Shown: in pieces, positions 7,862-16,740 of the stretch | Layout of the letters: each line of letters starts with the position of its first letter | Numbering within the stretch: the first letter of the stretch is position 1 | Assembly (NCBI GenBank): GCA_021783275.1 | Contig: JAJXUA010000007.1 | Coordinates: 1-42,076 of the forward strand | From: Pseudomonadota bacterium | GTDB taxonomy: Bacteria > Pseudomonadota > Gammaproteobacteria > Burkholderiales > Thiobacillaceae | Direction: 5' to 3' | DNA length: 42,076 bases | The notes under the pieces: model-generated | Databases searched by the model: none | What the model was told of the DNA's origin: nothing | Seen by the model: only the letters and a program-made list of their open reading frames with translations | Position numbers and translations under genes: made by a program

Positions 7862-10042
7862 TCATTCCTGCCCACGTTTATTAACTACAGAAAAAGTCGC
7901 GGCATGTTGCGACAGCCAAGGGGTGAGTTCTTCGGCAGGCATGGGCCGGGCGATGAGATATCCCTGTATCTCGTCGCATTGCAGGCGCGTGAGCAGCGCG
8001 CGCGTGGCACGGTCTTCAACACCTTCGGCAAGCACACGCAGACCGAGTTCGTGCGCCATGAGGATGGTGGAGCGCACGATGACCTGGTTTTCCGCATCGC
8101 GTGGCAGGTCGCCGATGAAGGCACGGTCGAGCTTGAGCATGTCCACCGGCAGACGGCGCAGATAGACGAGCGAGGAATACCCCGTGCCGTAATCGTCGAT
8201 GGCCAGACCCACGCCCAGACGGCTGATTTCCTCGAGCAGCGCAGTGGCATGATCCGGATCGGCCATCAACGCGCTTTCAGTAATTTCCAGTTCCAGCACC
8301 CACGGATCGAGTGCGTACTGGCTGAGCAGGCTGGCGATGAAGCGTGGCAGGGTGTCATCGAGCAGATTGCGCGCCGACAGATTCACGGCAACGCGCAGCG
8401 GATGGCCCGCACGCACCCATACTGCCGCCTGCGCGCAAGCGAGTTCCAGTACGCGACGGGTGAACGGATGCACCAGATCACTCAATTCCAGCAGGGGGAT
8501 GAACTGATCGGGCGGAATGATGCCCAGCTCGGGATGATTCCAGCGCGCCAGCGCCTCCACCCCGGTCACCTCGCCGCCGGGCAATGCGATCTTGGGCTGG
8601 TAATGCAGTGTCAGCCCGTGACCCCGCACTGCCTGGCCAAGGTCTGACATGAGCGCCAGCCGACGCGGACTGTGCGCGTCCAGCGCCACGTCGTAGACCA
8701 CGCAGCCTGCGCCGCGCTTGGCGGCATACATCGCCACGTCGGCGCGCCGCAGCAGTTCACGGCTGTCGCTGCCGTGTTCCGGAAACAGCGCAATGCCGAT
8801 GCTGGCACTGACCACCAGTTGCATGCCTTCCAGCGCGTATGGCTGACGCAATGCCTCACGCAGCCGTTCGCCCAGAGCGCGCGCGCCGTCGCGGTCGGCG
8901 ACGTTGCAGGCAAGCAGCGCGAATTCGTCGCCCCCCAGACGCGCAATACTTGACCCCGCCGACAGCGTACCCGCAATGCGCGGGCCGATTCCACGCAATA
9001 GCGCATCACCGATGTGGTGGCCGAGGGTATCGTTGACTTCCTTGAAGCCGTCCAGATCCAGAAGCATCAACACGAACGGCGCGCAGTGACCATCCTGCGC
9101 GGTGGCACGGCGTACATCGTCGTGCAGTTGCGTCCGGTTGGCCAGGCCGGTCAGCGCGTCATGCGTCGCCGCATGGCGCAGCTTTGCGGTATTGGCGCGC
9201 AGGTGTAACGCAAAACGAATCGCTACGCCGAACAGGGCCAGCGCCAGCAGCGTCAACCCCACGCTGCTCCAGCGCTTGTGATTTTGATCAACGCGGTAAG
9301 CATCCTGCCATGCGGACTCGAAGGCCGCCAAACGTTCCCTGAACGGGTGGGCAAGCAGCGCAGTGAGCCGGGCATCCAGAGTCGGCTTGCGTTCGTGCAC
9401 CAGGCGCAGATGGCGCGCCAGCATCCGCACATCGTCGGCCATCGGGGAGCGCGCCGCCTCGATCTCGATGGCTTCGATGCCGCGTCGTATATCGCCAGAC
9501 AGCTCCGCACTTGCAGTCAGGTTCCACGCCAGCAGGTCACGCGAGGTTTGCTCGATCTTTGTGGCGAGGGCGGCCGCGCCTTGTTCACGCAGCCGGGTGG
9601 CGAGCAGGGCTGAGGCCTGAGGCAGATAATGCAGCGAATTTTTCAGCTGCGCGTTCAGACTCTTGAAGTCCTCGATACGCGCAAGGCGGTTGATCCGTGC
9701 TGCACGCAGCGCGTTGAGGTGCTGCGTCAGCACGCCATGCCCGGCGACCTGGCCCGCCAGAATATTCAGGCGGTCGTGAATGGCGTCGGTCGTCTCGCTG
9801 AAGGGATCGTAATGCGGCAACAAGCCGTGTCGCGCGAGCACCAGGTTTTCGCTGAGCCGGGCATCCAGATGCTTGAGTTCGTTGAGGGTCAGCCGCGCGT
9901 CAGCCAGCCCCGTGCGCCCATTCGCAAACAGGTTGGCCATCAACAAGGCTGTGACCACGGCCGCAGACAGCAGCACCATGGCCCAGACTGCCCCGCGTCG
10001 GGATAGCTGAATTGGGAGCTGTCGGGTCGCCCGCGTTGTCAT
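7862..10042 (-). CDS. membrane DAHL-GGDEF-EAL protein (c-di-GMP synthesis/breakdown)
   Basis: Bifunctional-type c-di-GMP enzyme of 726 residues. Layout: a membrane helix at about 18-40; a periplasmic all-helical region to about 256 with SENLVLARHGLLPHYDPF, characteristic of the DAHL sensor fold; a second helix at about 259-280; GGDEF (GGDEF at 370-374, preceded by LDLDGFKEVND); then EAL (EAL at 496-498, ITESALM, DDYGTGYSS, KLDRAFI, EGVED). The catalytic motifs of both domains look intact, so either or both activities are possible. The allosteric RxxD inhibitory site is missing: SAGS occupies that place. The gene starts three bases after the stop of the cytochrome c peroxidase gene, suggesting one transcript. 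Ligand unknown. Confidence 0.93.
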   Translation of the reverse strand: MTTRATRQLPIQLSRRGAVWAMVLLSAAVVTALLMANLFANGRTGLADARLTLNELKHLDARLSENLVLARHGLLPHYDPFSETTDAIHDRLNILAGQVAGHGVLTQHLNALRAARINRLARIEDFKSLNAQLKNSLHYLPQASALLATRLREQGAAALATKIEQTSRDLLAWNLTASAELSGDIRRGIEAIEIEAARSPMADDVRMLARHLRLVHERKPTLDARLTALLAHPFRERLAAFESAWQDAYRVDQNHKRWSSVGLTLLALALFGVAIRFALHLRANTAKLRHAATHDALTGLANRTQLHDDVRRATAQDGHCAPFVLMLLDLDGFKEVNDTLGHHIGDALLRGIGPRIAGTLSAGSSIARLGGDEFALLACNVADRDGARALGERLREALRQPYALEGMQLVVSASIGIALFPEHGSDSRELLRRADVAMYAAKRGAGCVVYDVALDAHSPRRLALMSDLGQAVRGHGLTLHYQPKIALPGGEVTGVEALARWNHPELGIIPPDQFIPLLELSDLVHPFTRRVLELACAQAAVWVRAGHPLRVAVNLSARNLLDDTLPRFIASLLSQYALDPWVLELEITESALMADPDHATALLEEISRLGVGLAIDDYGTGYSSLVYLRRLPVDMLKLDRAFIGDLPRDAENQVIVRSTILMAHELGLRVLAEGVEDRATRALLTRLQCDEIQGYLIARPMPAEELTPWLSQHAATFSVVNKRGQE

Positions 10043-10045
10043 GGC

Positions 10046-11065
10046 TCAGGGCCGGGTCAGTGCCTTGCCACGGTATTCGCCACTCAGACTCGTCAAAAAC
10101 GCCACGATGTGAGCGATATCCTCAGGCGGAATAGCGCGCCCGAGCTGGTAGCGTCCCATCATAGTCACCGCCTGTTCCAGTGTGGGGACTGAGCCGTCAT
10201 GGAAATACGGCGCGGTAAGCGCCACATTGCGCAGCGACGGCACACGGAACACATGACGGTCTTCTTCGCGCCCGGTGTGGTTGTAGCGCCCCAGGTCGGC
10301 GCGCGTCAGCGGCGTATTGCGGTCGGAGAAATAATCGTGCATCACACCAATTTTCTGGAACAGATTGCCGCCCACGTTCACGCCCTGATGGCAGGACACG
10401 CAGCCGTAGGACTTGAACAGGCGGTAGCCCTGTCGCGCGTCCGCGCCCAGCGCGCCGCGCTCACCGCGCAGCCAGCGGTCAAACGGCGCGTTGGGGGTGA
10501 TGAGTGTGCGCTCGAAGTGCGCGAGCGCGTCCTGGATGCTGGTCACGCTGATACCGTCTCGATACAGCCGGGCAAAAGCGCGCCGGTAGCCCGCATCGGC
10601 GGACAGACGCCTGGGCAGGCTGTTCCAGTCTATGCCGGCGGCAAGTCCCATTTCCAGCTCCTCGCGCAGGCTGCGTGCGCGGCCGTCCCAGAAGAAATGC
10701 CGGTTGAGCGAAATGTTGAATATCGTCGGCGTGTTGACCGGCGCGTCAGAGCCGTCCACGCGACGCGACGCTTTCTTGCCGTCGTCGCCGCCGTGCGCGA
10801 GGTCATGGCAGGTTGCGCATGAGGTCTTGCCGCTGGCCGTCAGCCGTGGGTCGTAATACAGGCGTTCGCCCAGCGCCGCACGCGCCGGGTCCGCGTCGTG
10901 CCTGAGCGGCACCGGACGGATCGGCTCACCCCCGAGCACGGCGGCATCCATGGCCCGGGCTGGCTCGACGCGGCCGACAAAAGCCAGGGTCGCGGCCAGC
11001 GCGAGCATCAAGAAGCGCGAGAACATGCGGAGCGCGCCTGGTGTCATGGTTATAGTGGCAGTCAT
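10046..11065 (-). CDS. di-haem cytochrome c peroxidase (CCP/MauG family)
   Basis: Periplasmic di-haem enzyme, most likely reducing hydrogen peroxide with electrons from cytochrome c. Two haem c motifs are present, CATCH (83-87) and CVSCH (222-226). Typical CCP stretches follow: NTPTIFN, FFWDGRARSL, VPSLRNVALTAPYFHDGS and the Met-containing TLEQAVTMMGRYQLG. Length (339) fits the family. The signal peptide is best seen from MFSRFLMLALAA at residue 14, cleaved near ARA; the start at 11026 is thus as likely as the one given. A TATAAT (minus strand, 11085-11080) lies 14 nt before the first ATG. The c-di-GMP gene follows after three bases. MauG-type oxidation of another protein cannot be excluded. 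Confidence 0.93.
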   Translation of the reverse strand: MTATITMTPGALRMFSRFLMLALAATLAFVGRVEPARAMDAAVLGGEPIRPVPLRHDADPARAALGERLYYDPRLTASGKTSCATCHDLAHGGDDGKKASRRVDGSDAPVNTPTIFNISLNRHFFWDGRARSLREELEMGLAAGIDWNSLPRRLSADAGYRRAFARLYRDGISVTSIQDALAHFERTLITPNAPFDRWLRGERGALGADARQGYRLFKSYGCVSCHQGVNVGGNLFQKIGVMHDYFSDRNTPLTRADLGRYNHTGREEDRHVFRVPSLRNVALTAPYFHDGSVPTLEQAVTMMGRYQLGRAIPPEDIAHIVAFLTSLSGEYRGKALTRP

Positions 11066-11079
11066 CCTCGATGCACTGG

Positions 11080-11085
11080 ATTATA
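11080..11085 (-). promoter_or_regulatory. possible -10 element for the peroxidase operon
   Basis: Perfect TATAAT on the minus strand, 14 nt before the first ATG of the peroxidase gene. No good -35 hexamer is found at 16-18 nt, so an activator may be needed or the match is fortuitous. If used, the leader would be only about eight bases for the first ATG, or about 47 for the ATG at 11026. Confidence 0.35.
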
Positions 11086-11283
11086 GGCACGATCCAGCCC
11101 GGCATCCTGGAGCAGATGCGCTATCAGTGGCCACGGTTTCCGGCGTCTTTGCGTGTGCTCGTGATGCCGACTCACTCCCGAGCTTGGCGTCTTCTAATTG
11201 TTAAACTGTGTAAATTCGGGAAAGTTTTAATAGATGCCTGACAGTAAACAAGGTCACCGACACCCTGAGGAATTTCAAATCTC

Positions 11284-11466
11284 CTAACGCAACACCAGCC
11301 GCTCGACCACATAAAACAGCGCCGCGATCACGCCCACCACCAGCGCGAAGCGCAGCACGCGGCCGATATAGCCCAGGTATTTTCGATTGCCGGTAAACAG
11401 CCACGCCAGCCCCAGCGCCACCACGGCGATGAGCAGGGCGACGATCAACAGGCGGATGACGATCAT
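11284..11466 (-). CDS. 60-residue membrane protein co-translated with lpxC
   Basis: Very small protein with two hydrophobic segments (about residues 3-24 and 38-57) joined by a short basic loop, [12 protein letters not shown], and ending in VERLVLR. Its ATG overlaps the lpxC TGA as ATGA, so ribosomes finishing lpxC can start it directly. This is good evidence that it is expressed. I know of no named function; short two-helix proteins of this type occur in other betaproteobacteria. As the last gene of the dcw-lpxC unit it might act with LpxC or in control of envelope synthesis, but only position suggests this. The next 218 nt downstream hold no recognisable gene. Confidence 0.7.
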   Translation of the reverse strand: MIVIRLLIVALLIAVVALGLAWLFTGNRKYLGYIGRVLRFALVVGVIAALFYVVERLVLR

Positions 11467-12380
11467 GCTGCGAGCAGGGGGTGCAGGCGCAAGAAGGCGG
11501 GGGGAACGTCCTGTTCCTGGGTGAAGCTGACCATTTCCCAGGCGTCCTGATGCTCGGCCAGTTCGCGCAGCAGGGCATTGTTCAGCGCATGGCCGGATTT
11601 GTAGGCCTCGAAGGCACCGATGATGGGGTGACCCAGCAGATACAGGTCACCGATGGCATCGAGCACTTTGTGTTTGACGAATTCGTCGTCGTAACGCAGG
11701 CCGTCCTGGTTGAGGATGCGGTATTCGTCCATGACGATGGCGTTGTCGAGCGAACCACCCAGCGCAAGGCCGTTGTTGCGCAGGGTTTCCACCTCATGCA
11801 TGAAGCCGAAGGTGCGGGCGCGCGCGACTTCCTTGGTGTAGGCGGTATCGGCAAAATCGATGCAGACGGTTTTGCCGCTTTTGTCGAACACCGGGTGATC
11901 GAAGTCGATGGTGAATTCGACCCGGAAACCATGATGGGGAACGAAACGCGCCCATTTGTCGCCATCGCGCACTTCGATCGCCTGCTTGATGCGGACGTAT
12001 TGCTTGGCGGCATCCTGCTCAACAATGCCCGCCGATTGCAGCAGGAACACGAACGGCGCGGACGAGCCGTCGAGGATGGGAATCTCGGGGCCGGTGATTT
12101 CCACCAGCAGGTTATCGATGCCCAGCCCGGCGCACGCAGACATGAGGTGCTCGACCGTGGAAACCTTGGCCGCGCCGGATTCCAGGAGCGAGCACATCCG
12201 CGTATCGGTCACCAGATACGGGTCGGCCTTGAGTTCGGCGGGCGGAACCAGATCGACGCGCCGGAACACGATGCCGGTATCCGGCGCAGCCGGGCTCAAC
12301 GTGAGCTCGACCTTGATGCCGGAATGCAGGCCGACGCCGGTGGTGCGGGCCGCCGTTTTAAGGGTGCGTTGCTTGATCAT
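11463..12380 (-). CDS. lpxC: LpxC, UDP-3-O-acyl-N-acetylglucosamine deacetylase
   Basis: Zinc-dependent cytoplasmic deacetylase, the first committed step of lipid A synthesis. The 305-residue length is normal. Zinc ligands are His78 (in TVEHLMSA), His237 and Asp241 ([16 protein letters not shown]), and the catalytic His264 is in KSGHALNN. The N-terminus [10 protein letters not shown] fits the family. It follows ftsZ after 83 nt, as in many proteobacteria, and overlaps the small membrane protein gene by four bases. There is no Shine-Dalgarno, but a -10-like TAAAAT lies six bases before the ATG. In E. coli LpxC is controlled by FtsH degradation; the C-terminus here (LRLHPLLAA) is likewise hydrophobic, but regulation is not visible. 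Confidence 0.98.
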   Translation of the reverse strand: MIKQRTLKTAARTTGVGLHSGIKVELTLSPAAPDTGIVFRRVDLVPPAELKADPYLVTDTRMCSLLESGAAKVSTVEHLMSACAGLGIDNLLVEITGPEIPILDGSSAPFVFLLQSAGIVEQDAAKQYVRIKQAIEVRDGDKWARFVPHHGFRVEFTIDFDHPVFDKSGKTVCIDFADTAYTKEVARARTFGFMHEVETLRNNGLALGGSLDNAIVMDEYRILNQDGLRYDDEFVKHKVLDAIGDLYLLGHPIIGAFEAYKSGHALNNALLRELAEHQDAWEMVSFTQEQDVPPAFLRLHPLLAA

Positions 12381-12386
12381 GCCAAC

Positions 12387-12392
12387 ATTTTA
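12387..12392 (-). promoter_or_regulatory. possible -10 element immediately before lpxC
   Basis: TAAAAT on the minus strand, separated from the lpxC ATG by GTTGGC. The best -35 candidate, TTCGGT at 18 nt, is weak. If active, transcription would begin at or next to the ATG, giving a nearly leaderless lpxC mRNA, which agrees with the absence of a ribosome binding site. The evidence is modest. Confidence 0.3.
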
Positions 12393-12463
12393 GCGGGACT
12401 AGTGTCGTAAACCGAATCGGCGGGAACCGGATAGACCGGCTGCCGCCATGCCCGGTTCACCGA

Positions 12464-13609
12464 TCAGTCCGCCTGCTTGCGCAGGAAGGCCGGAATGTCG
12501 AGCGTCTCGATGCCCGAATCGGCCATCGCCTGCACCGTGCGACCACGACGGCTGGTCATCACGCTGGGCAGTTCTTCGCTTTCGCCCACCATCATCGGCA
12601 TGTTGTCGGTGCCGGTGCGGATGATCTGCATCGGCTTGGGTTGCTGCCGTGCCACCGGGCTGCCCAGGCCGGTCGCCACCATGGTCACGCGCAGCGCGTC
12701 TTCCATGCTGTCGTCGAGCACCTGGCCGACGATGACCGTGGCCTCTTCGGCGGTAAAGCCTTTGATGGTGCTCATCACTTCGTGGATTTCACGCATTTTC
12801 ACGGTGCTCGATGCCGTGATATTGACCAGCACGCCGCGCGCACCGGCCAGGTTCACGTCTTCCAGCAGCGGGCTGGCCACCGCCTGTTCGGCGGCGATGC
12901 GGGCGCGGTTTTCGCCGCTGGCCTGCGCCGAACCCATCATCGCCATGCCCATTTCGCTCATCACCGTGCGCACGTCGGCAAAATCGACGTTGACCAGCCC
13001 CGGGCAATTGATCACCTCGGCGATGCCGCCGACCGCGCCGTGCAGCACGTTGTTGGCGGCCTTGAAAGCGTCGAGCATCGACACATCGTCGCCCAGCACC
13101 TGCATCAGCTTTTCGTTGGGGATGATGATGAGCGAATCGACATGCCGACCCAGCGCTTCGATCCCCGCGTTGGCGGCGCGCACACGCTTGCCTTCGAACA
13201 TGAAGGGCTTGGTGACGACGGCCACGGTCAGGATGCCGAGTTCCTTGGCGACTTCGGCCACCACCGGGGCGGCCCCGGTGCCGGTACCGCCGCCCATGCC
13301 GGCGGTGATGAACAGCATGTCGGCACCGTCGATCAGCTCGGCGATGCGCTCGCGGTCTTCCAGCGCGGCTTCACGGCCGACTTCGGGGTTGGCCCCAGCG
13401 CCCAGCCCCTTGGTCACGCCATTGCCGAGTTGCAGCTGCATCTTGGCCTGGTTGCGTTTCAGCGCCTGCGCGTCAGTATTGATGGCGATGAACTCCACGC
13501 CATTCAGGCCCGAGGTAATCATGTGATCGACGGCATTGCCGCCGCAGCCGCCCACGCCGATGACCTTGATGATCGCGTCCTGGGTATCTACATCCATCAG
13601 TTCAAACAT
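12464..13609 (-). CDS. ftsZ: FtsZ, tubulin-like cell division GTPase
   Basis: Forms the cytoplasmic Z ring that recruits the divisome. The protein has 381 residues. The GTP-binding tubulin signature GGGTGTG is at 106-112, the N-terminal [14 protein letters not shown] at 17-30, and the T7-loop region [11 protein letters not shown] is present. The C-terminal tail [13 protein letters not shown] is the conserved peptide that binds FtsA and ZipA. AGGAG about 8 nt before the ATG is one of the clearest ribosome binding sites in the cluster. The 131-nt gap to ftsA is among the largest in the cluster, so an extra promoter there is plausible, although I found no clear hexamers. The gene lies between ftsA and lpxC, the classical order. 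Confidence 0.99.
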   Translation of the reverse strand: MFELMDVDTQDAIIKVIGVGGCGGNAVDHMITSGLNGVEFIAINTDAQALKRNQAKMQLQLGNGVTKGLGAGANPEVGREAALEDRERIAELIDGADMLFITAGMGGGTGTGAAPVVAEVAKELGILTVAVVTKPFMFEGKRVRAANAGIEALGRHVDSLIIIPNEKLMQVLGDDVSMLDAFKAANNVLHGAVGGIAEVINCPGLVNVDFADVRTVMSEMGMAMMGSAQASGENRARIAAEQAVASPLLEDVNLAGARGVLVNITASSTVKMREIHEVMSTIKGFTAEEATVIVGQVLDDSMEDALRVTMVATGLGSPVARQQPKPMQIIRTGTDNMPMMVGESEELPSVMTSRRGRTVQAMADSGIETLDIPAFLRKQAD

Positions 13610-13740
13610 GTTGCTCTCCTCTGTTCCAAAAAATCAAAACCCACACAAAAAATCATTGGCGTGTTTGCCGCGATGCCTCACACCGGGCACGACCGCCAAA
13701 TTCCGTTTCGATGCACACGTCAGACAGTCCCGCCGCGTCA

Positions 13741-14976
13741 TCAGAAATTCCCCTTGAACCAGCTTTTCATCCGTTCCAGGATGTCCTTCAGGTTGTTGCC
13801 CGACAGCTTGGGCGCATCACGCCCGCGCGCCTCCTGCCCGGCCATCAGCAAACCGACACAGGTGGCGAAGCGCGCGTTGTGCATTACTTCGGCGAGGCTG
13901 CCCTCGTAGCGCGGCCAGCCCATGCGCACCGGCATGTGGAACACCTCCTCGCCCAGCTCGACCATGCCCTGCATCGCGGCCGAACCCCCGGTGATCACGA
14001 TGCCCGACGACAGCAGCTCCTCGAAGCCGCTGCGGCGCAGTTCGGCCTGCACCAGCGAATACAGCTCTTCCATGCGCGGCTCGATGAATTCGGCCAGCGT
14101 CTGTTTCGACAGCGTGCGCGGCGGCCGGTCGCCGATGCCCGGCACTTCGATCATGTCGCGCGCATTGGCCAGCTGGCGCAGCGCGCAGCCGTACTGAATC
14201 TTGATGTCCTCGGCTTCCTTCGGCGGGGTGCGCAGCGCCACCGCGATGTCGTTGTTGACCTGATCACCCGCCACCGGAATCACCGCGGTGTGGCGGATCG
14301 CGCCATTGGTGAACACGGCGATATCGGTGGTGCCGCCGCCGATATCGACGAGACACACGCCGAGCTCTTTTTCGTCTTCGGTCAGCACCGCCATCGCGCT
14401 GGCGAGCGGTTGCAGCACCAGATCGCCGACTTCAATGCCGCAGCGACGCACACACTTGATGATGTTCTGCGCGGCCGACACCGCGCCGGTGACGATGTGC
14501 ACTTTGACTTCCAGCCGCACTGCGCTCATGCCGAGCGGATCGCGTACGTATTCCTGGCCATCGACGATGAATTCCTGCGGGATGGTGTGCAGAATCTGCT
14601 GGTCGGTGGGGATGTTGACGGCGCGTGCGGTGTCCACCACGCGATCCACGTCCATCTGCGAAATTTCCTTGTCCTTGATCGCGAACATGCCGTGCGAGTT
14701 GAAGCTCTTGATGTGGCTGCCCGCGATGCCGGTATACACCTCGCGGATCTTGCAGTCGGCCATCAGCTCGGCCTCTTCCAGCGCGCGCTGGATCGCATTG
14801 ACCGTGGCTTCGATGTTGACCACCACGCCACGACGCAGGCCTTTCGACGGCGACGATCCCATGCCGATGATGTCGAGCGTGCCCTCGTCGTTGATCTCGC
14901 CCACGATGCAGACGATCTTGGAGGTGCCGATATCGAGTCCGACGACGAGGTTCTTGGGATCGCGGGGTTTGCTCAT
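13741..14976 (-). CDS. ftsA: FtsA, actin-like membrane anchor of the Z ring
   Basis: ATP-binding actin homologue that ties FtsZ to the inner membrane and signals to the late divisome. It has 411 residues from MSKPRDPKNLVVGLDIGTSK; the frame is open further upstream, but that part overlaps ftsQ and lacks similarity. Recognisable parts are the phosphate-1 motif VGLDIGTSKIV, the 1C subdomain (ATVNAIQRALEEAELMADCKI), phosphate-2 LVDIGGGTTDIAVF, and the adenosine motif IVITGGSAAMQGM. The C-terminus KDILERMKSWFKGNF is the amphipathic membrane-targeting helix. It lies 10 nt after ftsQ and 131 nt before ftsZ. Confidence 0.98.
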   Translation of the reverse strand: MSKPRDPKNLVVGLDIGTSKIVCIVGEINDEGTLDIIGMGSSPSKGLRRGVVVNIEATVNAIQRALEEAELMADCKIREVYTGIAGSHIKSFNSHGMFAIKDKEISQMDVDRVVDTARAVNIPTDQQILHTIPQEFIVDGQEYVRDPLGMSAVRLEVKVHIVTGAVSAAQNIIKCVRRCGIEVGDLVLQPLASAMAVLTEDEKELGVCLVDIGGGTTDIAVFTNGAIRHTAVIPVAGDQVNNDIAVALRTPPKEAEDIKIQYGCALRQLANARDMIEVPGIGDRPPRTLSKQTLAEFIEPRMEELYSLVQAELRRSGFEELLSSGIVITGGSAAMQGMVELGEEVFHMPVRMGWPRYEGSLAEVMHNARFATCVGLLMAGQEARGRDAPKLSGNNLKDILERMKSWFKGNF

Positions 14977-14986
14977 AGGGTGTTGC

Positions 14987-15766
14987 TCATGTCTGACTCG
15001 GTTTAACAGGGGGCGCGGCAAAACGCGCGGGCATATGGCCGCGCGGCATCCGCACGGCAAAGCCATCGGGGTAGCGCAGATCGACTGCAACCGGCACGAC
15101 GGCAATCACAGTCTGGTCGTCGGTGGCAGGTGGCGCGGCAAACAGGCGGGGGTAGAGCGCAACGAAACGGGCGAGACGCGCATCTGCCTGATCACGCCCC
15201 AGTGCGAGCTGCATGCCGTTGTCCACCTCGATGCGCCAGGCACGGCGGGGAGACAAGCGCAGTGCTTCGATATGCAAACCCAGCGGTGCCAGCGCCCGGC
15301 TGTGACGCCGGTAGGCGGCGACCACTTCGGCGCTGGCTTCGTCCGGGCCGGTCAGTCGCGGCAGCTTGCCGGACACCGCCGCGCCGAAGATCTCGCCTTC
15401 GCTGCTGACCAGCGCGTGATCGTTCCAGCGTGCCAGCGGCACATGTTCCACCAGCGACACCACCAGCGTATCGGGCCAACGCCGCTCGACCCGTGCTTCA
15501 CGCACCCAGGGCAGTTTTTCCAGACTTTCGCGCACCCGATCCAGATCCACGGTAAAGAACGTGCCGCGCACCTTGCGCTCGGCCACCAGCCGGATTTGCG
15601 CTTCAGTCACATGCTGCACCGGGGTTTTCACTTCCAGCGTGGTGAGCGCAAACCAGGGCTGCGCCGCCAGCCAGCCCAGCACGCCGTAGACGATGAGCGC
15701 CAGCGCACCCCAGGTCAGCATGCGCGCGACCTGGTTCAGCGGATGGGCTTTGAGTTCGGCGCTCAT
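14987..15766 (-). CDS. ftsQ: FtsQ, divisome scaffold protein
   Basis: Bitopic inner-membrane protein that links the early cytoplasmic divisome to FtsB/FtsL and the FtsWI synthase. It has 259 residues from [12 protein letters not shown], chosen because this ATG overlaps the ddl stop as ATGA; an ATG ten codons upstream lies inside ddl. One membrane helix (about 15-36) is followed by a POTRA-like region ([19 protein letters not shown]) and the FtsQ beta domain with [30 protein letters not shown], a strong family signature. The C-terminus is short and ends in a Pro/Lys-containing tail. Confidence 0.97.
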   Translation of the reverse strand: MSAELKAHPLNQVARMLTWGALALIVYGVLGWLAAQPWFALTTLEVKTPVQHVTEAQIRLVAERKVRGTFFTVDLDRVRESLEKLPWVREARVERRWPDTLVVSLVEHVPLARWNDHALVSSEGEIFGAAVSGKLPRLTGPDEASAEVVAAYRRHSRALAPLGLHIEALRLSPRRAWRIEVDNGMQLALGRDQADARLARFVALYPRLFAAPPATDDQTVIAVVPVAVDLRYPDGFAVRMPRGHMPARFAAPPVKPSQT

Positions 15767-16740
15767 CCCAGCGTCTGCTCCAGTATCGTCAGACACAGCG
15801 CATCGAAATCCAGGCCGGCGACGCGCGCCGCCATCGGCACCAGACTGTGGTCGGTCATGCCGGGGGAGGTGTTGGCTTCCAGCAGATAGGGCGCACCGTG
15901 GCGGTCGAGCATGACATCGACCCGCCCCCAGCCGCGCCCGCCCAGCAGGCGGAAGGCGTCCAGTGCCAACTGCCGCAGTGCGTGTTCCTGTTCATCCGAC
16001 AAGCCGGCAGGGCAGTGATACTGCGTATCGTCACGGATGTATTTAGCTTCGAAGTCGTAAAAAGCTTTGTCCTCGGCGGGTTGCAGCCGTATCAGCGGCA
16101 GCGCGCGGTCGCCGAGGATGCCAACGGTGAACTCGGGGCCGTCGATGAATTTTTCCGCCAGCACCAGTCCGTCGTGTTCGGCCGCGGTGGCATAGGCCGC
16201 TTGCAGCGTGCCCGGCGCGATGACCTTGCTCATGCCAATGCTGGAACCTTCGCGCGCGGGTTTGACGAAAATCGGCAGGCCGAGCTGCTTTTCAACTGCG
16301 GCAAAATCGCTGTCAGCCGTGAGGATCGCCCAGTCGGCCGTCGGCAAACCGGCGGCGCGCCACAGCAGCTTGGTGCGCCATTTGTCCATGCCCAGCGCCG
16401 ACGCCATGACACCGCTGCCGGTGTAGGGAATCGCCAGCAGTTCGAGCGCGCCCTGCATACAGCCGTCTTCGCCAAAGCGACCATGCAGGGCGATGAAGAC
16501 GCGATCGAATTCGCCGCTGATCAGATCGCCGAGACTGCGGGTGGCAGGATCAAAAGCGTGCGCATCCACGCCCTGGCGTTGCAGCGCGGCGAGCACGGCG
16601 TTTCCGCTGTTGAGCGAGACCGGGCGCTCGGCCGAATTGCCGCCGAGCATGACGGCGACTTTGCCCAGCGCGTGAGCGGCTTGCGCATCGGCCCCCGTCC
16701 GCTGTTTGCTGTCCGCTGTCTGCTGTCCGCTGTTGCTCAC
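15763..16740 (-). CDS. ddl: Ddl, D-alanine-D-alanine ligase
   Basis: Cytoplasmic ATP-grasp enzyme joining two D-Ala for the MurF step; 325 residues. Signatures are [16 protein letters not shown] near the start, [26 protein letters not shown], and the C-terminal [11 protein letters not shown] and [17 protein letters not shown] metal/phosphate motifs. The GTG start overlaps the murB stop as GTGA. The first 30 or so residues ([16 protein letters not shown] and on) are low-complexity, encoded by a 14-bp tandem repeat, and precede the usual beginning (GKVAVMLGG) of the family. They look like an added sequence that keeps the coupled start. No alternative in-frame start lies between the repeat and the core. 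Confidence 0.97.
   Translation of the reverse strand: MSNSGQQTADSKQRTGADAQAAHALGKVAVMLGGNSAERPVSLNSGNAVLAALQRQGVDAHAFDPATRSLGDLISGEFDRVFIALHGRFGEDGCMQGALELLAIPYTGSGVMASALGMDKWRTKLLWRAAGLPTADWAILTADSDFAAVEKQLGLPIFVKPAREGSSIGMSKVIAPGTLQAAYATAAEHDGLVLAEKFIDGPEFTVGILGDRALPLIRLQPAEDKAFYDFEAKYIRDDTQYHCPAGLSDEQEHALRQLALDAFRLLGGRGWGRVDVMLDRHGAPYLLEANTSPGMTDHSLVPMAARVAGLDFDALCLTILEQTLG
16697..16733. repeat. 14-bp tandem repeat in the 5' end of ddl
   Basis: Unit GTCCGCTGTYTGCT (plus strand) occurs in two full copies and a nine-base third, with one base differing between the copies. It encodes the Gln/Ser/Thr-rich residues directly after the ddl start codon. Because 14 is not a multiple of 3, gain or loss of one unit would shift the ddl frame. 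Similar ACAGCGGACAGC stretches are known to me from intergenic regions of other proteobacteria; this recollection is unchecked. Confidence 0.75.

Noticed and set aside
11481-15889. Long plus-strand frames opposite lpxC, ftsZ, ftsA and ftsQ (up to 533 codons)
   Set aside because: All lie antisense to certain essential genes, and their compositions are typical of shadow frames. Similar long shadows occur opposite murB, murC, murD and murE.
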